Assembly: GCA_015069465.1 (NCBI GenBank)
Contig: SVIO01000001.1
Span: 62,001 to 126,000, forward strand
From: Clostridiales bacterium
Lineage (GTDB): Bacteria; Bacillota; Clostridia; Christensenellales; Borkfalkiaceae
DNA length: 64,000 nt
Direction: 5' to 3'
Below the pieces are notes generated by a model. It did no database searches. It was not told the DNA's origin and worked only from the letters and a program-made list of their open reading frames with translations. This document shows, piece by piece, positions 45,227 through 54,441 of the stretch (positions within the stretch are counted from its first letter, which is position 1; every line of letters starts with the position of its first letter). The position numbers were made by a program, and so were the translations under genes.

Positions 45227-46108
45227 ATGGATAAACTTATGAATAAAAAATTTACTGTTAAAAGTTTGATGGGCTATTTATTTATGGTTGTGGGGTGCGC
45301 TTTTTATGCATTTAGCACAGTATTATTTTTAGCACCAAATGCAATAGTTGCCGGTGGCGTTACAGGTTTATCAGTTTTGATTAACATCTTAAATAATAAT
45401 ATTCCTATCGGTATAATTTCTATCGTTATCAATATCCCAATTTTATTTTTAGGTTTGAAATATTATGGTCTATCATTTGTTATTAAGTGTTTGTTAACGG
45501 TTACTTCGCTTGGTCTTATTACAGACTTGTTCGACTTGTTTATGCCTCTAATGACAGATGACAAAATTCTTGCATCTCTCTATGGTGGCGTTTGTCAAGG
45601 CGTGGGTATTGGACTATTTGTTAGGTATAAATTTTCAAGTGGTGGAACAGAACTTTTTGGTAGAGTCGTTTCAAAATGGACCAAATTATCAAATATTCCA
45701 ATATTTGTAGGTATTTTAGATGGAATAATCGTTGTTTTTGGTGCAATTGTCACTAAAACCCCAGATAATATGCTTTATGCCTTAATAGTTGTATTTGTTA
45801 GCACAAAAGTTTCTGAAATTATTTTGATGGGTTTAGAAAAAGCAAAACTTTGTATAGTTATTAGCGATAAGAGTGAAGAAATTGCAAAAATACTTATTGA
45901 AAACAGCCCTAGAGGCGTTACAATGCTTGATAGTGTTGGTATGTACACTCATAATGAGCACAAATTACTACTTACTTGTGTTAAAAACAGACAACTTATG
46001 CAAGTGAAAGAAATTGTTAAAAACATTGATAAACACGCATTTATGATTATAAATGATTCGTTTGAAGTTAGAGGTCAAGGCTTTAAGGATATTGCTGGAG
46101 ACTTATAA
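45227..46108 (+). CDS. YitT family membrane protein (with DUF2179 domain)
   Basis: 293 residues: about five membrane segments (AFYAFSTVLFLAPNAIVAGGVTGLS region marked by APNAIVAGGVTG) and a soluble C-terminal DUF2179 domain (GVTMLDSVGMYT, then HAFMIINDSFEVRGQGF). Function of the family is not settled; some members are proposed transporters. I start it at the ATG at 45227, with GAGGTG 6 nt upstream; the in-frame GTG at 45218 overlaps this site. It has its own perfect SigA promoter and its own terminator, although it sits between spoVAC and spoVAD. Confidence 0.88.
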   Translation: MDKLMNKKFTVKSLMGYLFMVVGCAFYAFSTVLFLAPNAIVAGGVTGLSVLINILNNNIPIGIISIVINIPILFLGLKYYGLSFVIKCLLTVTSLGLITDLFDLFMPLMTDDKILASLYGGVCQGVGIGLFVRYKFSSGGTELFGRVVSKWTKLSNIPIFVGILDGIIVVFGAIVTKTPDNMLYALIVVFVSTKVSEIILMGLEKAKLCIVISDKSEEIAKILIENSPRGVTMLDSVGMYTHNEHKLLLTCVKNRQLMQVKEIVKNIDKHAFMIINDSFEVRGQGFKDIAGDL

Positions 46109-46130
46109 ATACATAAATTATAAAGGTATT

Positions 46131-46173
46131 AAAATCCTGTTATTGCTTATATTAGTAATAACAGGATTTTTTT
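46131..46173 (+). terminator. Intrinsic terminator of yitT overlapping the spoVAD ribosome site
   Basis: AAAATCCTGTTATT (46131-46144) pairs with AATAACAGGATTTT (46157-46170) and is followed by T to 46173. The spoVAD ATG begins at the very next base. The only Shine-Dalgarno candidate for spoVAD, AGGA (46163-46166), lies within the 3' arm, so it would be hidden in read-through RNA. Confidence 0.85.
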
Positions 46174-47166
46174 ATGAAAAGAAGTATGCAATTTTTTAAT
46201 AAACCTAAAATAATAGGGGTGTCTTCAATAGCAGGGCCTAAAGAAAGTAATGGTAGTATAAATGAGTTTATTGAAACTAAACTTAACGATGACATGTTCG
46301 GTGAAGACACGTTTGAAAAGGCCGAAAGTAAAATGCTTTATACGGTTATAGACAAAAGTATCAAAAATGCAAATAGAACCGAAAAAGAAATAGATGCAAT
46401 AGTCGCAGGTGACCTTCTTAACCAAATAATATCATCAACATTTGCTGCTAGAAATTTTTCAACTGGTTATCTTGGAATATATAACGCTTGCGCAACATTT
46501 TCTGAAAGTTTGATTTTAGGTGCTACGCTTGTTGATGGTGGATATATGGACAATGTGATTTGTGCATCTAGCAGTCATTTTTCATCGGCTGAAAGGCAAT
46601 ATAGATATCCACTTGAACTTGGCTCAACTCGTCCACCACAATCGCAATGGACTGTAACAGGGGCAGGCGCAAGCGTTATTTCTAGTGAAGGTAAAGGGCC
46701 TATAATAACAGGAGCAACCGTTGGTAAAATTGTCGATTTTGGCATTACTGATGCAAATAATATGGGAGCAGCAATGGCGCCAGCGGCGTGCGATACTCTA
46801 TTTACGCACTTTAAGGATTTTAATCTTGAAGCAAATGATTATGACTTGATAATTACAGGCGATTTGGGTGCTTTGGGTTCAAGAATTTTTAAGGATTTAA
46901 TGTGGGAAAAAGGGTATGATGTTGAGGGACAGCATGTTGATTGTGGAGAACTTGTTTATAATATTTGTGAGCAAGAATATCAAGGTGGTAGTGGCGCTGG
47001 CTGTAGTGCATTAGTTTTTAATTCATATCTATATAACAGATTATATAATGGCAGTTACAGAAAAATTTTGTTGATGGCAACGGGGGCTCTTTTATCTTCT
47101 GTTTCAACACAACAAGGAGATAGTATTCCTGCAATAGCGCATGCTGTGGTAATAGAGGGAGAATAA
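46174..47166 (+). CDS. spoVAD: Stage V sporulation protein AD
   Basis: 330 residues, thiolase-like fold, binds dipicolinic acid. Family features include the N-terminal KIIGVSSIAGPKESNG, the nucleophile-like Cys region IYNACATFSESL, and SQWTVTGAGASV. The start at 46174 gives the usual N-terminal length; an ATG five codons on is possible. Expression is puzzling because the ATG abuts the yitT terminator. spoVAE follows after one base. Confidence 0.94.
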   Translation: MKRSMQFFNKPKIIGVSSIAGPKESNGSINEFIETKLNDDMFGEDTFEKAESKMLYTVIDKSIKNANRTEKEIDAIVAGDLLNQIISSTFAARNFSTGYLGIYNACATFSESLILGATLVDGGYMDNVICASSSHFSSAERQYRYPLELGSTRPPQSQWTVTGAGASVISSEGKGPIITGATVGKIVDFGITDANNMGAAMAPAACDTLFTHFKDFNLEANDYDLIITGDLGALGSRIFKDLMWEKGYDVEGQHVDCGELVYNICEQEYQGGSGAGCSALVFNSYLYNRLYNGSYRKILLMATGALLSSVSTQQGDSIPAIAHAVVIEGE

Positions 47167-47167
47167 G

Positions 47168-47536
47168 ATGGATATTTTAATTATGTATATAAAAGTTTTC
47201 GTTGTTGGTGGTGCGATATGTACGATTGCACAAGTGCTAATAAATTACACCAAAATTACTGCTGGAAAAATTTTAGTATATTTTTTACTTGCAGGGGTTT
47301 TGTTGCAAGCAGTTGGACTTTATCAATATTTAGTTGATTTTGCTGGTGCTGGGGCAACAGTTCCTATTTGTGGTTTTGGATATTTGCTTGCCGATGGGGC
47401 AATAAAAGGTGCAAAGATAAGCCTTTTCAAAGCCATTACAGGTGGAATATCGGCTGCCGCTATGGGCATAACTGCTGCGATAATTTTTGGATATATTTTT
47501 GCCTTGATTTTCAAGTCAAAATCTAAGAAAAATTAA
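47168..47536 (+). CDS. spoVAE: Stage V sporulation protein AE
   Basis: 122-residue membrane protein, four helices, related to SpoVAC. VPICGFGYLLADGAIKGA is characteristic. GGAGAATAAG precedes the ATG; the 1-bp gap to spoVAD implies coupling. Part of the DPA channel in the spore inner membrane. A weak AT-only inverted repeat around 47527-47557 follows the stop. Confidence 0.94.
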   Translation: MDILIMYIKVFVVGGAICTIAQVLINYTKITAGKILVYFLLAGVLLQAVGLYQYLVDFAGAGATVPICGFGYLLADGAIKGAKISLFKAITGGISAAAMGITAAIIFGYIFALIFKSKSKKN

Positions 47537-47634
47537 CTCGTTTTTTTGTTAATTTTCTTACTTAAAATTTCTATGAGTATATAATAAACTTATTATTTTG
47601 AATAAATAAAATCTTTATCTAATATCATAATAAT

Positions 47635-48300
47635 ATGATAGAGTGTACAGAAAATTATATATGGCATAAAAAACGCAAGAAAAGGTCTTTCAAGCGTTTT
47701 TTTTCTTTATTTTTGGTTTTTTCAATAGTTTTAGGTTTTTATTTATATTATAAACATGCAATTTGCGAGCAAATATTTAAAATATGTGCCAATCAAGCCT
47801 ATTCATTTAGCACAGAATCGGTTAATAGCGCCGTGCTTGTTTCGTTAAATAATAAGATTGAATATAACGAACTAATTTACATAGAAAAAAATAATAGTGG
47901 GGAAATTGTGTTTATGAGCACAAATTCCTTAAAAGTAAACACTATAAATAGACAAGTTGCAACTGCCACTTATGAACTTTTAAAAAACAAACTAAACAAT
48001 GGCTTTAATATACCTTTAGGTGCATTTACAGGAATAAATCTATTATCAGGTTATGGAACAAATATTAAATTAAAAATAATCAACACGCCAAGTGTTGTTT
48101 GCGAATTTGTATCTAAATTCACATCGGTTGGAATAAACCAAACGTTACATTCAATTTATATAGATGTTATAAGCACGATTGAACTTAATATGCCATTAAA
48201 CAGCACCACAACCACATGTAAAACACAGATACTAATTAGCGAAACTGTTTTAGTTGGAAAAGTGCCTGACATTTACTTAAAAGACGGACTATTTAACTAA
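47635..48300 (+). CDS. yunB: Sporulation protein YunB
   Basis: 221 residues: a basic N-terminus (HKKRKKRSFKRF), one membrane anchor (about 25-42), and an extracytoplasmic domain. The domain shows VNSAVLVSLNNKIEYNELIYIEK, IPLGAFTGINLLSGYG and TSVGINQTLHSIYIDV, the conserved blocks of YunB (for example IPLGAFTG and GINQTLH). In Bacillus yunB is a SigE-dependent gene needed for proper spore formation. No clear ribosome site precedes the ATG. The next promoter starts 16 bp after the stop. Confidence 0.88.
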   Translation: MIECTENYIWHKKRKKRSFKRFFSLFLVFSIVLGFYLYYKHAICEQIFKICANQAYSFSTESVNSAVLVSLNNKIEYNELIYIEKNNSGEIVFMSTNSLKVNTINRQVATATYELLKNKLNNGFNIPLGAFTGINLLSGYGTNIKLKIINTPSVVCEFVSKFTSVGINQTLHSIYIDVISTIELNMPLNSTTTTCKTQILISETVLVGKVPDIYLKDGLFN

Positions 48301-48315
48301 ATCCTAATTAAATCC

Positions 48316-48344
48316 TTGACATAACAGCCAAAAAATATTATAAT
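48316..48344 (+). promoter_or_regulatory. Consensus SigA promoter of the pheST operon
   Basis: TTGACA (48316-48321), a 17-bp spacer, TATAAT (48339-48344). Transcription should start about 48351, just before T-box stem I. Confidence 0.9.
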
Positions 48345-48360
48345 ACTATAAAACTATGAT

Positions 48361-48587
48361 AAAGACTAAGCTTGCGAGAAAAACAAAGCAAGAGAAAGAA
48401 ATTCATTGGCTGTAAGATTTCTATTTGTTTGCAAGTGATTCACTTTGGAGTTGTGCACTGAAATAGTAGTAGGTGGCATCGGTTAATTTCCGTTATCGAA
48501 TTAAAAGGTTTATATTTTTTTATAAACGAATTTAGGTGGTACAGCGTTTCAAATCGCCCTATAAAATATAGGGCGATTTTATTTTTT
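48361..48587 (+). promoter_or_regulatory. T-box riboswitch, tRNA-Phe specific
   Basis: Stem I: AAAG (48361-48364) with CTTT, CTTGC with GCAAG, AAACAAA with TTTGTTT and AGAAAT with ATTTCT. This leaves a specifier loop TGATTCA with UUC (48439-48441, Phe) followed by A. The T-box AGGTGGTACAGCG is at 48534-48546. Its UGGU bulge fits discriminator A, which the tRNA-Phe at 42467-42542 has. Terminator: a 13-bp stem from AAATCGCCC (48551) to GGGCGATTT (48579), then TTATTTTTTT. Uncharged tRNA-Phe should turn on pheST. Confidence 0.94.
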
Positions 48588-48597
48588 TGGAGGAATT

Positions 48598-49623
48598 ATG
48601 CAAGAAAAACACAACGAAATTAAGCAAAATGCTAAAATTGAAATTGCTAAAACAGAGTCAACAAAAGAATTAAATGACTTAAAAGCAAAATATGTTGGCA
48701 AAAATGGCGAAGTAACGGCGCTTCTTAGGGGTATGAAAGATATTCCTGCTGAAGAAAGGGCTTCTTTTGGTAAGATGGTAAACGACTTAAAAGTTGAAAT
48801 TACCGAAATGTTTTCTGCAAAAGAAAATGAACTTAAAGATAAAGAAATGATGGCAAAATTTGATAGCGAAGCAATTGATATCACTTTGCCTGGTAAAACT
48901 CCTTTAGCAGGCAGTTTGCATCCATTAAACATAGTTAAAAACAAGATTTTTGACGCTTTTTGTGGCATGGGTTTTGAAGTTTTTGAAGGCCCAGAAATTG
49001 ATACCGACTATTATTGCTTCCAAGCACTAAATATTCCTAAAGACCACCCAGCAAGAGATATGCAAGACACTTTTTATATTACTGATAATATTTTGCTTCG
49101 TCCACACACATCTCCAGGGCAAGTTAGAACGATGGAAAATAAAAAGCCACCAATCAAAATTTTAAGCCCAGGCAGAGTGTATAGGGCAGATGATGACGCT
49201 TCTCACTCTCCAATGTTTCATCAAATTGAAGGGCTTGTTGTTGACAAGGGCGTTTCTCTTTGCGATTTGCAAGGTCTTTTAGATGAATTCGTTAAAATTA
49301 TGTTTGATGAACAAACAAAAACACGCTTTAGACCTTCATATTTCCCATTTACAGAGCCAAGTGTTGAAGTTGACGTTACATGTTGCAAATGTCACGGAAA
49401 AGGCTGTAGCCTTTGCAAAGGCACTGGTTGGATAGAAATTTTAGGCGCAGGCATTGTAAACAAAAAAGTATTAGAAATGAGTGGAATTGATTCTAACGAA
49501 TATTCTGGTCTTGCTTTCGGTCTTGGTATTGAAAGAATTACAATGATTAAATATGGAATTTCTGATATTAGAACATTATTTGAAAATAATGTTAAGTTCT
49601 TAAAACAGTTTAATAGGAGATAA
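48598..49623 (+). CDS. pheS: Phenylalanine--tRNA ligase, alpha subunit
   Basis: 341 residues: N-terminal coiled coil (about 1-85), then the class II catalytic core with motif 2 SPGRVYRADDDASHSPMFHQIEG (seen as RVYRADDDASHSPMFHQ) and motif 3 GLAFGLGIERI. A Cys-rich insert (CCKCHGKGCSLCKGTG) looks like a zinc knuckle. GGAGG lies 6 nt before the ATG. It forms the alpha2-beta2 enzyme with PheT, which starts 4 bp later. Confidence 0.97.
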   Translation: MQEKHNEIKQNAKIEIAKTESTKELNDLKAKYVGKNGEVTALLRGMKDIPAEERASFGKMVNDLKVEITEMFSAKENELKDKEMMAKFDSEAIDITLPGKTPLAGSLHPLNIVKNKIFDAFCGMGFEVFEGPEIDTDYYCFQALNIPKDHPARDMQDTFYITDNILLRPHTSPGQVRTMENKKPPIKILSPGRVYRADDDASHSPMFHQIEGLVVDKGVSLCDLQGLLDEFVKIMFDEQTKTRFRPSYFPFTEPSVEVDVTCCKCHGKGCSLCKGTGWIEILGAGIVNKKVLEMSGIDSNEYSGLAFGLGIERITMIKYGISDIRTLFENNVKFLKQFNRR

Positions 49624-49627
49624 AAAT

Positions 49628-52030
49628 ATGAAAGCACCACTTTCTTGGTTAAAAGAATACGTTGATATTGATTGCTCTGCAGAAGAGTTAAAAGATAAAT
49701 TATTTTCATGTGGCTTTGAAGTTGAAGATATGACCTATATTGGAAAGAACATCAATAGAATTGTTACATGTAAAGTTTTAAGCATTGAAAAGCACCCAGA
49801 AGCAGACAAACTTTCTGTCGTTCAAGTTGATGCAGGCGAGCACGGTAATTTGCAAATAATAACAGCAGCAACAAACCTTTTTGTTGGGGCAGTTGTTCCT
49901 GTTGCGTTAGATAATTCAACTCTTGCTAACGGCGAAAAAATAAAAACAGGTAAACTTCGTGGGCTAACCTCCTATGGAATGTTCTGCAGTGGGGAAGAAT
50001 TAGGCATAAATGATGACTGGTATTTAGGTGCATCAGTAAACGGAATTTTGATTTTAGATGAAAATTTTCCACTCGGCGTTGAAGTTAAAGAGTTATTAGA
50101 AATTGAAGATGTTATGTTTGACATAAATATAACTGCAAATCGCCCAGATTGTCAGTCGATTTTGGGTATTGCTCGTGAAGTTGCAGCAGTGTTAAATAAA
50201 CAACTAAAAATGCCTAAGTTAGATTATGTTTGTGACCCAAATTTAAGCACACAATCATTAGTTAAGGTCACAAATTCTGCTTATGATTTATGCCCAAGAT
50301 ATTCTGCTCATTTAGTTAAGGATATTAAAATTACTGAGTCTCCAAGATGGCTTAAAAGAAGACTTTTCTTAATGGGAATTAGGTCAATAAATAATATTGT
50401 TGACATCACTAACTATGTTCTTTTAGAAATTGGACAACCTATGCATGCTTTTGATTTAAGCACTTTAGAAGGAAGCCAAATTGAAATTCGTAGGGCATTT
50501 GATAAAGAAAAAATTATCACTCTAGATGAAAAAGTGTTTGAACTAAATAAAAACAACCTTGTTATTTGCGACCAAAATAAACCTGTTGCTCTTGCTGGTG
50601 TTATGGGTGGCCTAAATAGTGGCATAAACGACAATACTAAAGATATCGTATTTGAATGCGCTAAATTTACAAGGGATAATATAAGAAAAACATCTAAACA
50701 ATTAGGTCAAAGAACTGATTCTTCATCTCGCTATGAAAAGGGTGTGGATTATTTCTCAGTTGAAACAGGTCTAAAAAGAGCATTAAATCTTATTGATACG
50801 CTTGGTTGTGGCACTATCGCTTGCGATGGCTATGATTTATATGTAGGCGATATTAAACAAAAGGAAATTACAACAACAATCGATAAAATAAATGGTGTTT
50901 TGGGTATTGTTGTTCCAACAGAAACTATTGTTAATATATTAACAAGACTTGGTTTTGTAGTTAAGTTAGATAATGATTGCATAACGGTTAAAGTTCCACT
51001 TTATAGAGAAGATATGGAAGATTATCCAGATATTGCTGAAGAAATTATTAGGGAATATGGTTATGAAAACATTAAGCCAACACTTTTAAAAACTTCTGCA
51101 ATTACAAATGGTGGTTTTACCGAAGCACAAAAATCACACGAACAATTAAAAAATCTTTTAGTTGGCTATGGTTTTAACGAAATGATAAACTATTCTTTTG
51201 TTAGTGAAAAAGAATACGACATGTTTGGTTTGGATAAAACTGCAAATGAACACAAGTTCATTAAACTTTTAAACCCACTTGGCGAAGATTTAGCCGTTAT
51301 GAGAACATCTCTTTTACCATCGGCAGTTAGAAGTGCTTGCAACAACTTAAATAGAAAGAACTTTGATGGCAGATTATTTGAACTTGCAAAGGTTTATAAC
51401 CCAGAAAGTTTACCTCTTGAAAAATTGCCTGTTGAAAACGAGATGTTATCACTTGTAATGTTTGGCGAAAACGAAGATTTCTTTACATTAAAAGGTGTTG
51501 TAGATGGTATTATAAATTCTTTCTGCTATGGTCAAAAGGTAGAGTATGTTGCTTCTAAAAAGGCATATTTTCATCCAACACGCTGTGCATATATACTAAT
51601 AAATGGCGAAATTATTGGTTCAATTGGTCAAATTCATCCACAAATCATAGACAAACTTGATGCTGATAAACCTGTTTATGCTGGTGAAATTTCTTATTCT
51701 AAGTTAGAAAAACAATTCAACAGCAAAATTGTTGCAAAACAAATTTCAAAATTCCCAACCGTTGAAAGAGACCTTGCGATTATTGTGGAAAATAGTATTT
51801 CACATGCAAATATTGAAGACATAATCAAAAGAGCAAGTGGTAAATATTTAGATAGTATAAAACTTTTTGATATTTATCAAGGCGCACAAATCGTTGAAGG
51901 CAAAAAGAGTATGGCATTTAATCTTGTTTTCGTTGCAGATGATAGAACATTAAATGTTGAAGAAGTGGATAACATTATTAAAAAGATATTAAAATCATTA
52001 AGTTATCAATTAGGAGCAGAACTTAGATAA
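49628..52030 (+). CDS. pheT: Phenylalanine--tRNA ligase, beta subunit
   Basis: 800 residues, standard. The N-terminal EMAP-like tRNA-binding domain (about 40-150), B3/B4 editing domain, B5, catalytic-like core and the C-terminal FDX-ACB domain (SKFPTVERDLAIIVE) are recognisable in order. TAATG overlap: its stop codon shares one base with the mutS2 start. Confidence 0.97.
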   Translation: MKAPLSWLKEYVDIDCSAEELKDKLFSCGFEVEDMTYIGKNINRIVTCKVLSIEKHPEADKLSVVQVDAGEHGNLQIITAATNLFVGAVVPVALDNSTLANGEKIKTGKLRGLTSYGMFCSGEELGINDDWYLGASVNGILILDENFPLGVEVKELLEIEDVMFDINITANRPDCQSILGIAREVAAVLNKQLKMPKLDYVCDPNLSTQSLVKVTNSAYDLCPRYSAHLVKDIKITESPRWLKRRLFLMGIRSINNIVDITNYVLLEIGQPMHAFDLSTLEGSQIEIRRAFDKEKIITLDEKVFELNKNNLVICDQNKPVALAGVMGGLNSGINDNTKDIVFECAKFTRDNIRKTSKQLGQRTDSSSRYEKGVDYFSVETGLKRALNLIDTLGCGTIACDGYDLYVGDIKQKEITTTIDKINGVLGIVVPTETIVNILTRLGFVVKLDNDCITVKVPLYREDMEDYPDIAEEIIREYGYENIKPTLLKTSAITNGGFTEAQKSHEQLKNLLVGYGFNEMINYSFVSEKEYDMFGLDKTANEHKFIKLLNPLGEDLAVMRTSLLPSAVRSACNNLNRKNFDGRLFELAKVYNPESLPLEKLPVENEMLSLVMFGENEDFFTLKGVVDGIINSFCYGQKVEYVASKKAYFHPTRCAYILINGEIIGSIGQIHPQIIDKLDADKPVYAGEISYSKLEKQFNSKIVAKQISKFPTVERDLAIIVENSISHANIEDIIKRASGKYLDSIKLFDIYQGAQIVEGKKSMAFNLVFVADDRTLNVEEVDNIIKKILKSLSYQLGAELR

Positions 52031-54396
52031 TGGTTAGCGAAAAGACTTTAAAGGCACTTGAATATGATAAAATTTTGGCTGAAGTTTGTGCTTTTGCCGT
52101 TTTAGGGTGCACAAAAGAACAAATATTATCTTCAAAGCCTTTAACAAGTCTTGTTGGTAGCGAACTTTTACTTAAAAAAACCGAAGAAGCCTATAAATAT
52201 CTTTTTACTTATAGTACAGGTGGTATTTATTTCTTTGATGACATAACTGACGAACTAAAACGAGTTGACATTGGTGGCGTATTAAACAATGTTGAAATTT
52301 TGCACGTTTTAGCAAATCTAAAAAGTGCAAGGATTATAAAAACAGCAATAAATTCGGTAAACGATAGTAGTTTATACGTTCTAAAGCAAATAACTGATAT
52401 TTTATATACAAATCCAGAGTTTGAAGCCGAAATTTCTCGAATAATCATTTCAGAAGACCAAATAAGCGACAATGCATCTCCAAAACTTTATTCGATAAGA
52501 AAAAGTATTGCGAATATAAACGCAAGAATAAGAGCCGAACTTAACTCTTATATGCGTGGAAGTTCAAGCAAATACTTGCAAGATGCTGTCGTTACAATGC
52601 GACAAGATAGATATGTAATTCCTGTAAAAAGTGAATTTAGAAGTTTTGTTAAAGGGTTTATACATGACCAATCTTCATCAGGTGCAACTGTTTTTGTTGA
52701 GCCAGAACATGTTATGGAACTTAACAACGACCTAAAAAAAGCACTTCTTGATGAAAAGGAAGAAATTCATAGAATTCTTGCCGAACTTTCTCAAAAAATC
52801 TCTTGCATGTCTGATGCGCTTAGATATAACGCTGGAAATCTTGCCGAACTTGATTATGCTTTTGCTCGTGCTGGATATGCTTATAAAAATAAATGCTCTA
52901 AACCGAAACTAAATAATTATGGCAAAATAGACATTAAAAGGGGAAGACACCCACTTATAAATAAAGATAAAGTTGTGCCTGTTTCTATTCACTTAGGAAA
53001 AGACTTTAACTTTTTGCTTATAACAGGGCCAAATACAGGTGGCAAAACGGTTACCCTTAAACTTACAGGTTTATTTTGCGCTATGGCAATGAGTGGGCTT
53101 TATATTCCTGCAGATGACGATAGCGAAATTTCTGTATTTAACAACATTTATTGCGATATAGGCGATGAACAAAGCATCGAACAAAACCTTTCAACTTTTT
53201 CTTCCCACATTATGAATATTATCAACATAATAAATAACGTTGATAATAATAGTTTGGTTTTAATTGATGAAATTGGTGCTGGAACCGACCCAGAAGAAGG
53301 TAGTGCACTTGCCCTTGCAATAATAGAAAAACTTCTTGATAGTAATTGTTTTGGTATTATTACAACACACTATTCAAGATTAAAAGAATTTGCAATGAGT
53401 AGTGCTAAACTTGAAAATGCTTCAATGGAATTTAATGCAAAAACATTAAAACCTATTTACAAACTAAATATTGGGTTGCCGGGAAGTTCTAATGCAATTG
53501 AAATAGCAAAAACACTTGGAATTGACAAAGATATTATTGATAAATCAATTTCACTTTTGTCGGACAAAAAAGTGTCTTTTGAATTAGTTCTTAAAAAAGC
53601 CGAAGAAAGTAGAAGAAAGGCTGATGAACTTGCACAAAAATTAAACGAACTTGAACTTGAAAAGCAAAAACAATTAGAGCAAATTGTTTTAGAAAAAGAA
53701 AAGATAATTAAAGAAAGGGAAAAAATAACTCAAACTGCTAAGCATGAAACAAAAAGAATTGTTGCCGATAAACTTGCTGATGCAGAAGAAATTATCGATG
53801 AACTTAAAAAAATACTAAAGGCTGTTGACTTAGAAAGCAAGGAAGTATTTAGAGCAAACGAACTTAAAAATAGGCTTAAAAACAGCAGATATTTAGATAG
53901 TGATTATGACAATAGTCCTATCGAACTTATTAAAGTAAATAAGGCAGACCTAAAGGTTGGTAACAAAGTTTATGTAAAATCTCTTGGTGCTTATGCAAAA
54001 CTACTTAGCATTAAAGAAAGTAAAAATGAAGCCGAAGTTTTAATTGGAAATATTAAAACAAAGGTGAAAATAAGCGAATTATACAATAATGAAAAAGAGA
54101 TAAATAAAGCCGAAAAAGATATAAAAATTTATAGGCAAACGGCAAACGGGCTTCCTATAACTGAAATAAATGTTATAGGCAAAACCGAACTTGAGGCACT
54201 AACCGAAACCGAACAATTCCTTGACCAAGCAATAATTCATAATCTAGAAGAAATTAAAATTATTCACGGCGTAGGACAGGGCGTTTTACTTAAAGCCATA
54301 AGAAATTACCTAAAAACTAACAAAAATGTTTTAGAATTTAGGCGTGGAAAATATGGCGAAGGTGAAAATGGTGTTACAATTATCAAACTAAAGTAA
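52030..54396 (+). CDS. mutS2: Endonuclease MutS2
   Basis: 788 residues. The ATPase domain has Walker A ITGPNTGGKTVTLK (about 332-345) and Walker B LVLIDEIGAGTDPEEG. A long coiled coil follows (about 520-620), then KOW-like and a C-terminal Smr nuclease domain (EIKIIHGVGQGVLLKAIRNYL). The mismatch-recognition domain of MutS1 is absent. In Firmicutes it acts on collided ribosomes and/or recombination intermediates. It is translationally coupled to pheT by a 1-base overlap, so it falls under the Phe T-box unless an internal promoter exists. Confidence 0.95.
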   Translation: MVSEKTLKALEYDKILAEVCAFAVLGCTKEQILSSKPLTSLVGSELLLKKTEEAYKYLFTYSTGGIYFFDDITDELKRVDIGGVLNNVEILHVLANLKSARIIKTAINSVNDSSLYVLKQITDILYTNPEFEAEISRIIISEDQISDNASPKLYSIRKSIANINARIRAELNSYMRGSSSKYLQDAVVTMRQDRYVIPVKSEFRSFVKGFIHDQSSSGATVFVEPEHVMELNNDLKKALLDEKEEIHRILAELSQKISCMSDALRYNAGNLAELDYAFARAGYAYKNKCSKPKLNNYGKIDIKRGRHPLINKDKVVPVSIHLGKDFNFLLITGPNTGGKTVTLKLTGLFCAMAMSGLYIPADDDSEISVFNNIYCDIGDEQSIEQNLSTFSSHIMNIINIINNVDNNSLVLIDEIGAGTDPEEGSALALAIIEKLLDSNCFGIITTHYSRLKEFAMSSAKLENASMEFNAKTLKPIYKLNIGLPGSSNAIEIAKTLGIDKDIIDKSISLLSDKKVSFELVLKKAEESRRKADELAQKLNELELEKQKQLEQIVLEKEKIIKEREKITQTAKHETKRIVADKLADAEEIIDELKKILKAVDLESKEVFRANELKNRLKNSRYLDSDYDNSPIELIKVNKADLKVGNKVYVKSLGAYAKLLSIKESKNEAEVLIGNIKTKVKISELYNNEKEINKAEKDIKIYRQTANGLPITEINVIGKTELEALTETEQFLDQAIIHNLEEIKIIHGVGQGVLLKAIRNYLKTNKNVLEFRRGKYGEGENGVTIIKLK

Positions 54397-54441
54397 ATAT
54401 AGTTAATTGTAAATAATAGTAGAAATTTAAAAAGGAGTATT

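Noticed and set aside
47605-47634. SigE/SigG promoter or leaderless start for yunB
   Set aside because: CATAATAAT just before the ATG resembles a -10 box, but no -35 box lies at the right distance.
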